Assembly (NCBI GenBank): GCA_910592005.1
Contig: CAJVPP010002914.1
Span: forward strand, 1 to 13,155
Length of the DNA stretch: 13,155 bases
Reading direction: 5' to 3'
Origin: Funneliformis mosseae
Lineage: Eukaryota; Glomeromycota; Glomeromycetes; Glomerales; Glomeraceae
The notes below the pieces were generated by a model. The model saw nothing but the letters and a program-made list of their open reading frames with translations, was not told the DNA's origin and ran no database searches. A program made the position numbers and the translations under genes. Shown here piece by piece: positions 1-8,614 of the stretch (position 1 is its first letter; each line of letters opens with the position of its first letter).

Positions 1-98
1 TTTTTTTTTTTTTTTTAATTATCTTATTATCTTAATAAGTTGGATAATATAAGATTTAAATTTTTTTTAATTGATAATATTAATTGGCTGAAAAATCG

Positions 99-527
99 AA
101 CAGGATTAGGACGTAACGGTCCATCGTTGTTGGTCAACGGTCGGTCAAAGGCCTTTGACCGACCGACCAGTTAACTGACCGATTTTAACTGACCCGGTTA
201 ATAGTAAAATAATTGAGCAGTCTTGATTTAATAGAAAGTTTAAATTTAGTCAAATATTATAATTTTGATTCTTGCTTTAACAATTCTAACATGGCATGGC
301 ATTTTTTAAAACTACTTTATCATTTTATTAAGTGACGCAGCATTATCGCAGACTTATTTTTTTTCAAAATTTCAAAATTTTAATTTATAGACTATTAAAA
401 TAAAATTTTGATTTTCTTAATTTTTAATACAAAGTGTTTTTGCTGTTTAAAACATGGTGGTTCAGTCTCAAGTTAGTCGGTCAACCGGTCGGTCATGACC
501 GTGACCATTAGCATCTCTAAACAGGAT
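99..527. mobile_element. hAT-like non-autonomous element (MITE) with 8-bp target-site duplication
   Basis: The 8-mer aacaggat occurs at 99-106 and again at 520-527, directly flanking a 413-bp segment (107-519). The segment starts taggacgtaacggtc and its other end, read on the minus strand, starts tagagatgctaatggtc. These are imperfect terminal inverted repeats that differ by short gaps and C/T changes. Clusters of GGTC/GACC words lie just inside both ends (about 117-195 and 479-508), like the subterminal transposase-binding repeats of hAT transposons. Eight-base duplications and TIRs beginning TAG/CAG are hallmarks of the hAT superfamily. The interior is AT-rich and has no open frame or transposase, so this is a MITE-type element mobilised in trans. 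The family call is inference; the duplication and inverted ends are seen directly. Confidence 0.8.
138..165. repeat. 28-bp perfect palindrome inside the hAT-like element
   Basis: A self-complementary sequence centred between 151 and 152 (core caaaggcctttg, flanked by ggtc/gacc words) pairs perfectly for 14 bp on each side. It is unusually GC-rich for this window. It lies 31 bp inside the left end of the element and could form a cruciform or act as a paired transposase-binding site; that role is inference. Confidence 0.9.
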
Positions 528-733
528 AATATCAACTTACCAGGTTTTTCAATCGTTTTATCATTGTGAAATTCAAAATAAAATTTAGAAATAGTAATAC
601 AATTTTAGGGATTTGAGTAGCTTATGTTTAACACAAAATGATATAGAGATTTCATTTATTCGATTATAATTAGCTCAATTGTATATTATTATGGTCTCAG
701 CCTTGCCTTATAATTGCGAGCACACATTTTGGC

Positions 734-764
734 TAAAGTCGTTGAATATAAAAAAACGACTTTA
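734..764. repeat. Perfect 10-bp inverted repeat (hairpin) followed by T-rich DNA
   Basis: taaagtcgtt (734-743) pairs exactly with aacgacttta (755-764) across an 11-nt A-rich loop and is followed by a short T tract. It looks like a bacterial intrinsic terminator, but the context is eukaryotic and no transcript ends here as far as can be seen. It is listed as structure only. Confidence 0.6.
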
Positions 765-1336
765 ATTTTTCGCTTTTATTTGAAATTAGAACAAAGTTTC
801 CAAAATAATACATTATTTATCGAGCAGTTTGTAAGGCATATAAATGACTTCAAAAAGTTTGCACGACTACACGAGGCATAACTTTTCCTTATTACTTGGC
901 TAATTTGGGATAAACTACGATAAATTCGAAATTTGTATATTCGGAAAATCCTCTTTTGAAACGTTACGCAGCCTTCTGAAATATTATATTGGATAGAGTA
1001 ATAAAATTAGGCCATTTATCTTCATATTACTAAACATACCTGCAAGTATAATCTTTACAATAATCTATATAATTGCAGAACCGCTTTTCAATAATTCTTT
1101 TTTAATCACGTTCAAAATTTGATATTTCTAATCGTGTCGATTTTTCAATGATTAATATGAATATTGAAGGAAATGCATTTACCATCAAATGAGTTAGATA
1201 CACAATCCTTTTAGTCGTTTTTAAATATTCAAGTCAATATTAAGATAAAATTATAAAAACTATCAAATATCAAAATTCACAATTATATGCTAAGAGTGCG
1301 TAGCGTATAAAAAATTCATATTTGATTTAAATGCAA

Positions 1337-1361
1337 TTAATGATTTAATTTAAATCATTAA
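1337..1361. repeat. Perfect 11-bp inverted repeat with 3-nt loop
   Basis: ttaatgattta (337-347 past 1000) pairs with taaatcattaa (351-361 past 1000) around a 3-nt spacer. The stem is almost all A/T and such stems arise easily in this composition, so no function is claimed. Confidence 0.55.
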
Positions 1362-1556
1362 CGCATGTAAAATGTTACCGAAAAAATAATTTTATAGGAC
1401 AAAATAAGGAAAGATTAATAAAAAATAACACTTTAATTTGAATGCGAACAATAACATTATATGCTAAGAAAGCTTAATAGTATTTTTTACTTTAAAAAAA
1501 ACTTTGAACATTGAAATATATAGAAGGTTATTAATAGAGTTATTCAGACAAAGAAG

Positions 1557-1953
1557 TCAGGTAGGTTTTGCAGAATAATTATTAGTGTATTGAGTTTTTA
1601 AAGATTCAGGTTTGATGTCCTTTAAGGAATTTGGTAAATTTGGTAAGCTATTTATTTGCACCAAAGCTTTATTAAGGAGGTTGGTAAGGTTGGTAAACAG
1701 GATATTGGAATATTATTGCATTCGAGTATAGTTAAGGATTTTGATAGAGTTTTATAATAATAGAGTTCTATTAAGGAGTTTGGTAAGTTTGGCAAACTAG
1801 TTATTTGAGTGTTATAACAATAAAATTCTGTTAAGGAGTTTGGTAAGGTTGGTAAACTAGTTATTTTGTATCACCGCAACTGAGTTTAGTTAAGGAGTTT
1901 GGTAAGGTTGGTAAACTAGTCATTTGAGTTACATTGCAATAAAGTTTTGTTAA
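1557..1953 (-). repeat. 60-nt tandem repeats encoding 20-residue leucine-rich repeats
   Basis: The plus-strand word taaggag(tttggtaag) recurs at about 1891, 1832, 1772, 1733, 1673 and 1622. The spacings are 59, 60, 39, 60 and 51 nt, that is, a 60-nt unit with shortened copies. On the minus strand each full unit reads as the 20-residue pattern LTKLYC..TQ.TSLPTLPNS. Three reading segments cover the array: the in-frame tail of the kinase exon (1953-1861), a second frame open for 70 codons (1864-1655, stop 1654-1652), and a third frame (1655-1560, stop 1559-1557). The LPxLPxSLxxLxC pattern matches the short 20-residue LRR class best known from bacterial YopM/IpaH-type proteins. LRRs form curved protein-binding surfaces. 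The frame changes show that the array is slipping or decaying at its 3' end. Confidence 0.85.
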
Positions 1954-3359
1954 TTTTCGATATCTTTGTAATCCTCCTAAGCTGTTTAATATATCATCCT
2001 TATTAAGTTCCGTAATCGTTAAACTATGAGTTGTATCATTGTAAATAATGGCGAATGTTTCATTATTCGAATCTAATTCTTCTGCAGACATCTGATTAAA
2101 ATTTTGAATTAACCGAGATAATTCTCCATATAATGAATTATTAATACTTAAATAATGTTGTTGCTCAGAAAATTGAAGGTTTGTTTCTTCATTATTAATT
2201 TGATCAGGTTCTATTATATTTGATTTTGTAATAATTGCGTTTAATTCATCAACAACTCTGTTCATAACTGGACGATTATCTGGCTCGTTGTCCCAGCACT
2301 CTACATTCAAATAAATAATTTTAATGATCGAAAAACATTATATTGAATTTATATTTAGTAATAATATATTTACCAATATAAATGTTTACATAATCTTCAG
2401 GTGTACCAGGAATGACGCTTTCTCTGAGTCCATGTAAAATTTCTATAGCTAAATCAATGTCGTATGTCTCACCTTCAACATAAAAAGGAGGACGACCACT
2501 CGATATCTCCCATAATAAAACGCCAACACTGTACACGTCACTTTTTTTATTCAACGTATATTTTTGTGATCTATTGTCATTTTTTCTCCGTCCACAAAAT
2601 CTTTTAGGATCAATATAAGGAATCATACCAAAAAGTTTTGACTGGTTAGTTGCTTCGTCAATTCTTTTCGATAGACCGAAGTCTGCTAGTTTAATTGCAC
2701 CTTGATGAATTAATATATTGCCGGAATGCTATTACATGTAAATGTAAAATTAAATATTAATGTTTAACTGTAAGATTCTTAATAAACTAAATAAGATATA
2801 AATTATGTAAGATACCAGATCACGATGCACAATTCCTTCGTCATGTAAACATGACACGGCACTAGCTAACTGGAATGCCAAGTTGTATTTGCCTTCCCAA
2901 GAAAGTTTATCAAAATTGTCCTTCAAATATTTTCTAAAAATATATAAATTAGTTGAGTTAAAAATTTTAAATGTAAAAGTCAAAACACATTCTTTAATTA
3001 ACTTAATTATTTAAGATGTTATACCTTGGTTTGATGCTGTAATCCCCAAAAAGCGAATGATATTACAATGAAAATCAACCTCCCGTTGAAATTCAAGCTA
3101 AATTATTAAGAATATAAATTTTATCTTGATAAATAAAATACAATATTGCATTTGTAATTACCTCACGAGCAAGTTCTTTAATAGTGGCATTATTATTAAA
3201 GTCATGTAATAATTTTAATGCGAGGTATTGCTTTGAACTTTTCCAATTTGCACGGTAGACTTTTCCAAAGCTGCCTTTACCAATCTCTTCAAAATTGATA
3301 AATGTTTGTATTCGTAGTATTTGATATCTTTCTTGAAATATATTCTTCAAACCATTCAT
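1861..3359 (-). CDS. TKL-type protein kinase with C-terminal LRR tail, five exons, probably defective
   Basis: Exons on the minus strand: 3359-3162, 3097-3025, 2933-2816, 2728-2374 and 2300-1861. The introns are 64, 91, 87 and 73 nt, all GT-AG with TAG acceptors. Exon 1 has the glycine loop GKGSFGKV (residues 27-34) and the ATP-binding Lys in ALKLL (residue 49). Exon 2 carries the helix C/beta-4 area (HCNIIRFLGIT). Exon 3 ends in HRDL. Exon 4 has HSGN, ADFG, IPYIDPKRF and SDVYSVGVLLWEI. Exon 5 begins ECWDNEPDNRP, then a roughly 100-residue acidic/Asn-rich linker and LRR units. The catalytic Lys, HRD Asp, Asn and DFG are therefore all present, and Ser/Thr (or dual) phosphorylation is the expected activity. 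Oddities: the hinge segment between FLGIT and KYLKDN is absent and exons 2 and 3 do not join in phase. The stop at 1861 also lies inside an LRR unit. The ATG at 3359 is the first in frame after an upstream TAA, but the 5' end is unproven. Confidence refers to the gene and its family, not to function. Confidence 0.9.
2934..3024 (-). other. Intron 2 of the kinase gene, where a hinge-coding exon is missing
   Basis: The donor gtataa at 3024 and the acceptor tag ending at 2934 are clear. The exon before leaves one base of a codon, while the exon after supplies only the last base of its first codon, so one base is lacking. Kinases need about 15-20 residues here (beta-5, gatekeeper, hinge). None of the three frames of these 91 bases encodes a plausible hinge such as LVLEYA. 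An exon of 3n+1 nt has probably been lost. The alternative is that the gene uses an unrecognised non-canonical exon. Confidence 0.65.
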
Positions 3360-3682
3360 TTGAATTATTGGAAGAATTTTTATTTATTTTTTTTTTTTTA
3401 AAATACCTTTGCATTTTGATTTTTTTAGGTGGAATATTTATCAAGCGAAATGGTGAAAAAATGCACTCGGTAAGTCATGCAACATTTATAAGGCACTGCT
3501 CATTATGAACGGTGTAACGTTGGGTGTTCCATTATGTAAATCATTTAATTTCTGCCGGCATTAATTTCTACCAGACCAGATAATGGATAACGTTAAGTTT
3601 TTAAATATTCTAATTTGATTACGGGTTTCAAGAAAATTTTTTCAAATGTAAATCAACATGCAATTGGTGGCTACACGGAATT
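3360..3682. promoter_or_regulatory. Upstream region of the kinase gene, no defined motif
   Basis: This stretch lies 5' of the minus-strand kinase start and before the satellite-like array, so it should include the promoter and 5' UTR. A long T tract on the plus strand (A tract on the coding strand) at about 3380-3400 sits just upstream of the start codon, as is common in AT-rich fungi. No TATA box or binding site can be assigned with confidence. A short plus-strand frame covering about 3302-3508 is antisense to exon 1 plus low-complexity sequence and is not considered a gene. Confidence 0.4.
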
Positions 3683-4010
3683 CAATCAGCTATAATTAAG
3701 ATAAGTTGAATTTTAGCCGATTCTTAGCTAATTTCTAATGTATGCCAATTGGATATAAATCAGCTATTAACAAGTTAGGTCAAATTTTAGCTGATTTTGA
3801 TGTGTATCAATCAGATGTAAATCAGACATTAATCAGCTATAAATAAGATAGGTTAAATTTTAGCTGATTTTTGACATATGCCAATTGGCTATAAATAAGA
3901 TAGGTCAAATTTAGCTGATTCTTAGCCAATTTCTAGTGTATGTCAATCAGCTAGGCTGAATTTTTGATAATTTGCCGATTTTAGGCTGATTTATCACATA
4001 TTTGATTTTT
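3683..4010. repeat. Degenerate tandem array of about 62-bp units upstream of the kinase
   Basis: Five imperfect units begin with aatcag or aattgg at about 3684, 3747, 3809, 3883 and 3945. The spacings are 63, 62, 74 and 62 nt, so the third unit carries about 12 extra bases. Shared words include cagctataaataagatagg, tcaaattttagctgatt, cttagccaatttcta and tgtatgcc. No unit is coding. It may be a minisatellite or the interior of a repetitive element; unit-to-unit divergence is considerable, so the array is old. Confidence 0.75.
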
Positions 4011-6059
4011 TTGATTTCAACCAGTGCTAAGTCATATAAGTAAATTCCAAAGTTTAAGTCCATGTCTATGTCTATTCCTAAAGAAAAAAGGTAAGTTTAT
4101 TTTTTAAAAAAAGCAATATTAATAAAAAATAAAATAAAATGATCAGATTATCTGATTAATCTGATCATCTGTATAACCTTTGATTAATCTAATATTATCT
4201 GATAGATAAATTATTTGCAATACATTCATTCATAATCTGAATAATCCATTTTTTAATTAGATTAAATGATGGATTAAATGAATTTACTGAAACATATCTC
4301 TACTATCATTAGACCTATATTTAGCTTAACCTAATTTACTAGTGTATTATATTTTTATTTTGATAATTAAATATAAATAATTTTAAGTATTATAACAGAT
4401 TTTCAAGATTTTCAATTATATGAATTAAAATAAAAAGTAATATAATTTATTATATTTATGATTGTAAAATATATATAAACTAATTTTAATTTATATACAA
4501 TAATAGATATTAATAATTGAAGTTTATTAATATGCTTAAAAAGTAAAATATATGTTTATTGGTTAGATTTATAATTTATTTAACATCACTATATTCAAAA
4601 TCTTTTAATTAATATTATTAAAATATATTTTAATGATAATAGTTCTTATATTAATTAATACTAAATATAACTTTATTACTTTATAGATTGTTACAATATT
4701 TAAACTACTTTTCAGATTTATCTTAAAAATTATGTAAAAGTTATATAATATATTATCTATAAACAAATAGTATTTATTTTTATAATTAATAAATTATTGA
4801 TTAAATATTATGACATTAAATAAGCAATAAATTAATATATGAATTTGTGATCTAATTTGAAAAAAATTTTTAGCCTAAATTATAAGGATATTAGTTATAA
4901 TTAGTTTATAATCAATAATAATTATAATTGATCTGATATTAGTTAGATAAAATTTCTGACTTTTATTTAATTAATAAAATTATCATTTTCATATAATCTT
5001 TAATTTTTCTTTGTAAATTAAAATTTAATTTATATAATTTAATAAAAATTATATTTATTTATTTTATTTATTTAAAGTTTGTGATAATACTATACTAATA
5101 ATTGAATTATTAAAACACTTAAAAATAAATACATTTATATAGTTTCATTTTAAAGAAAATAATTTAAATAATATATTCTGTTTTATTTATTAAAATATTA
5201 TTTTTAATTATAAGATTATGATTTAATGATTAATAAAAAGGAGGTATCACGTGACTAATATAATAAATAGCTTTAATATTTTATATTATTAATACTATTA
5301 ATTATATTTGTTATAATGATTAGTTAAAATAGATTATATTTATTTAATTTATTAGTCTAGAGTGAAGCAAAGGAAGTAAATTGATTTATATAAAATATCT
5401 AATATTTTCTTTTAAGTTAAAATTACTCATTTAATATATTAAATTTATTTACTATTAACTTTCTCATGTCTTCATATAAGTTTGATTATAATTCAATAAC
5501 TGAATCAAGCTTTTAATTATTAGATTGAATGATCAATAGACTAACAGTAATCAATCAATAATAAAATGATTAAAAAATTAAACTTTAACATATTGAATTG
5601 GTAATTAATATATTTTTAAAGTAATAAATGATATCAAAAGTTCTCAAAATAAGAAATTTGTAAATATATGTAAGAAATTAATAAAAATTCTCTTTTATAC
5701 TTAGGTATTCTTATGAACTTGAGTAACTTTTTAAATATAACCAAATTTACATTGATCATATCTTCTCAAATACAAATTACTTAGCTATATTATAATATAA
5801 ATCTTTCTTTCAAAGGTTAGCTTTTTTTCATTACATACATCTGCAAAGATTTATGAATTAGACCAAAAAATTCTGTCTTATTAAATCTTTATAATTTAAG
5901 TAATAAATAGATAAAATATAATTAAAAAAATATACATATATAATATCAATCAAAATTAAGTAATAATATAGATAATAATACAAGTATTAAACAAAAATTT
6001 TATTAAGAATAAACAGCTAAATTTTAAGTGTGTTTATTAAATATTTAGGTATAATAAAG
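4011..6059. other. Extremely AT-rich gene-free block
   Basis: About 2 kb of sequence is composed almost entirely of A and T, with stops in all frames. No gene, RNA or transposon end was recognised. Weak structures only: the inverted repeat at 4139-4168, a second imperfect pair aatccat/atggatt at about 4245-4275, and an isolated CACGTG at about 5248. The block resembles mutationally decayed heterochromatin-type DNA rather than functional intergenic sequence (inference). Confidence 0.6.
4139..4168. repeat. 12-bp perfect inverted repeat with 6-nt loop
   Basis: atgatcagatta (4139-4150) pairs with taatctgatcat (4157-4168) around tctgat. The word tctgat/atcaga recurs several times between 4141 and 4240, so this may be the worn end of a small inverted-repeat element. 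No partner end or target duplication was found. Confidence 0.5.
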
Positions 6060-6541
6060 TTAAAGATGTAGATATATTTGGTAATCTAATTATTTGAGTT
6101 TCTTCAATTTCAAGAAGAATTAAGGAATTAGATAATTTTAATAATGTAGTAATTGAGTTTTAGAACAATAGAGATTTATTAAGAAGTTAGATAAAGTTGG
6201 TAAGCTAGATTTTTAGATTAAGAGTATGAAAATTTTATTAAAGAATCAGGTAAAATTAATAAGCTTATTATTTAAGTTTTATAATATCAAAGTTCTGTTG
6301 AGTTTCATAGCAATGAAGTTTTCTTAAGGAGTTAGATAAGTTAGTAAATTAGTTATTTTAGTTTTATCATAATGAAGTTTCATTAAAAAAGTTAAATAAG
6401 TAAGTAAAATAGTTATTTAAGAATTACTACAATCAAAATTTATTAATTTTTGATATCTTTACAAACTGCTTAAGTATTTAATATATAAGTCTTATTATTC
6501 TATAATAGTTAAACTATTAATAGTATTATCATAAATAATTA
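6060..6541 (-). pseudogene. Decayed, AT-shifted second copy of the kinase LRR tail
   Basis: This segment aligns in the same orientation with 1622-2050. The anchor gatatcttt is at 6452-6460 versus 1959-1967, and gttaaactat is at 6508-6517 versus 2018-2027; the anchor spacing is 56 nt here and 59 nt there. The repeat word (taaggag and worn forms) recurs at about 6121, 6179, 6239, 6325 and 6384, so the 60-nt LRR periodicity is still visible. Differences from the intact array are mostly G/C to A/T changes. Stops in all frames mean it cannot encode an LRR protein. It is a paralogous fossil about 4.5 kb from its relative. No kinase-domain homology was recognised to its right. Confidence 0.75.
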
Positions 6542-6544
6542 ATT

Positions 6545-6850
6545 TAAGATTTCTAATTTTTTTTCTAATTTATTAATCATTTCTTACTTTTTTTTAGATA
6601 CTTTTTCTCTTTCTTTAACCTTTTTTTCTAAATTAATAATAACTTTTTGCTTAACTTTATTTTTTCTTTTTTAATTTATTAATAATTTTTTACTTAACTT
6701 TAGTTATTCTTTTTAACCTTTCTTTTAAATATTTGAATTCTGATCTTAAATATTTATTACTTGTTTTAACTTCTTAATTCTTATTTTTAAACTTTTTAGT
6801 ATTTTTGTAAATTATTTAAAATCATTTTTATTTTATTTTTTTTGTTTGGA
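6545..6850 (-). pseudogene. Possible Lys-rich coiled-coil remnant
   Basis: Directly 5' (minus strand) of the LRR fossil, the frames read as strings of Lys, Glu, Leu and Ile, such as KVKEREKVSKKK and MINKLEKKLEIL, broken by stops and frame changes. This would fit a coiled-coil domain preceding LRRs, an arrangement different from the kinase copy. A/T-only DNA produces Lys/Leu/Ile-rich translations by chance, so the call is weak. Confidence 0.3.
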
Positions 6851-7459
6851 ATATTATTTTTTTTAAAAAAAATAAAATATAATTAGAAAACTTAATCTTA
6901 GATTCTTTCAAATGACTTATCAAAATAAAATTAACTATTTTCTAAAAGAGAACTTGAATTAAATTATTATTTTAAATTTTAACATCATTATGATATATAT
7001 ATATTATTAATTAAGCAATAAAAAAATAATCATTTTAATAAATATTCTCAAATTGCATCTTTTTTAATATAAATGTTAATTTATATAAATACTGCAATTA
7101 TAAGTATAGGATACTTTTGAAACTTTTGATAATTTTATTCATATAATAAAAGCATAATAGAATTTATATCTTAAAAAATAAACTATAAATAATCAACTAA
7201 ATAATATTAAATTGATTAAAAATATATTATAATTTTCTTTATATGATTCTTTAAAGATAAATAAATAATATTTAATAATCTATTATTATTTTAAGTTAGA
7301 ATAAAAAGTTGGTCAAAAGATTACATAGAGATAATAAATGATAGTTATATTTCATTTTACTTGATGAAGAAATTATTAAAATTTGAAGTTACTGAAATTG
7401 AATATAAGTTTTAAAATTAAGCTAGATCTATGATTAGTCATTCTTTATAAATTTAATAA
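6851..7459. other. AT-rich region, no gene recognised
   Basis: Both strands are closed by frequent stops. No inverted repeats with target duplications and no homology to neighbouring features were seen. Confidence 0.55.
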
Positions 7460-7635
7460 TACAGTCAACTCTTGTTATAGCGAACTTTAGTTATAATGAA
7501 TTTTTTGAATAAATATAATAAAAATACTCTTGTTATAGCAAATTGGTCAATCAAATCTCTTAAAATCTTCACTATAGCCTTATAGCGAAGTTGAGATTTA
7601 GAACATAGAGTTTGTTATAACAAGAGTTGACTGTA
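7460..7635. mobile_element. 172-bp pogo/Tc1-mariner-like MITE with TA duplication
   Basis: The element at 7462-7633 is bounded by TA at 7460-7461 and 7634-7635. Its 24-bp terminal inverted repeats (7462-7485 and 7610-7633) start cagtcaactcttgttata and differ at two positions, both G in the left arm and A in the right-arm complement. Subterminal words of the ctcttgttatagc / ttatagcgaag type repeat inside. CAGT...TATAACGAA-like ends with TA duplications are typical of pogo-type Tc1/mariner elements, which insert at TA. There is no internal open frame, so it is non-autonomous. Confidence 0.88.
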
Positions 7636-8241
7636 ATATTTTTAATTTTAAGATAGATTTTTAAGTTATAATTTTAAATCAGATAAATATATTTTATATA
7701 TTAATATTTACCTGATATGAAGTTATAATCTGAATTTAGCCAAATTCTTTGGATTATATATTATAAGATTCCATTAATTTTATTTTATATTTTATTTTTT
7801 AAAATAAATTAAAATGTAATAAATGATAGCAAATTATATGAAATTAGCTTTATATTTTTTATATTTCAGTAAGATTGTTAAATAAAACCTAAAAGTTTTA
7901 TATATTATCTAAATGAAAAATGTAAATTTAACGAAATTATATTAAACTTTATTAAAAAATCTGTAAATTTAGAAAAAGGTAAAACAATATCAAAGCTTAT
8001 AAAAATGCAAACCTATATTAAAATCTTAATAAAAAATTAGTGAAACTATCTTTTAAACTGTAAAACAAGTAAATTTGCCTACAAATATAAAATAAAAAGT
8101 ATTAATTTTTTAATAAAAAATAAAATATTAATATTAATAATATAATTATTATATAAAAATGTAGTTTAATATATATTTTATCAACTTTATTAAAAGAAAT
8201 TTAAGTTTATTAAAAAGTTTTATAAATAATTCAATTTTTAA
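7636..8241. other. AT-rich region, no gene recognised
   Basis: Composed almost entirely of A/T, with no open frame, no RNA gene and no repeat boundary that I can define. Confidence 0.55.
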
Positions 8242-8614
8242 AATTAAGTTTTGAAAAATTTATTATAATAATTTTTTAAAAATTTTCTTAAAATTCATAT
8301 ATTTATAAACTAATTGAATTATTTTACTATTAATAAAAGTCATAAAATTTCTTAGTAAATTATAAAAACTTTAATAATTAAAATTATTTTCATAATAAAT
8401 TTTATAATATTCTATTATGATTAATATTTAAATTAAATTTTGAAAAATTTATTACAATAATTTTTTAAAAATTTCTTAAAATTCATATGTTTACAAATTA
8501 ATTAAATTATTTTACTATTAATAAAAGTTATAAAATTTCTTAGTAAATTATAAAAACTGTAATAATTAAAGTTATCCTTTATAATAAATTTTATAATATT
8601 CCATTATGATTAAT
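8242..8614. repeat. 184-bp direct tandem duplication
   Basis: Copy 1 (8242-8425) and copy 2 (8431-8614) are direct repeats separated by attta, both beginning aattaa and ending attatgattaat. They differ at about 13 places. Most are transitions (A/G or C/T), with one clear transversion and compensating single-base indels. The second copy ends exactly where the AT-rich block stops and the more GC-rich tract begins. Confidence 0.9.

Larger units (their letters stand above)
528..1556. other. Intergenic AT-rich region, no gene recognised
   Basis: No open frame of useful length and no RNA gene was recognised on either strand. Local structure is limited to two hairpins (734-764 and 1337-1361) and a 12-nt direct repeat, ttatatgctaag, at 1283-1294 and 1457-1468. 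On the minus strand this is the region downstream of the kinase/LRR gene, so it should contain its 3' UTR and polyadenylation site. I cannot place these with confidence. Confidence 0.6.

Noticed and set aside
734..764. Rho-independent terminator
   Set aside because: The hairpin plus T tract looks right, but the window is eukaryotic and no gene ends here.
3302..3508. Plus-strand frame of 68 codons
   Set aside because: Its first part is antisense to kinase exon 1 and the rest is T-tract translation (runs of Phe); no domain and no independent support.
3661..4020. The 62-bp array as a terminal-inverted-repeat transposon
   Set aside because: The outer sequences (caattggtgg... and the complement cactggttg...) share only a few bases and no target duplication was found.
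5244..5256. CACGTG E-box-like site
   Set aside because: It is an isolated 6-mer in gene-free DNA with no target gene nearby.
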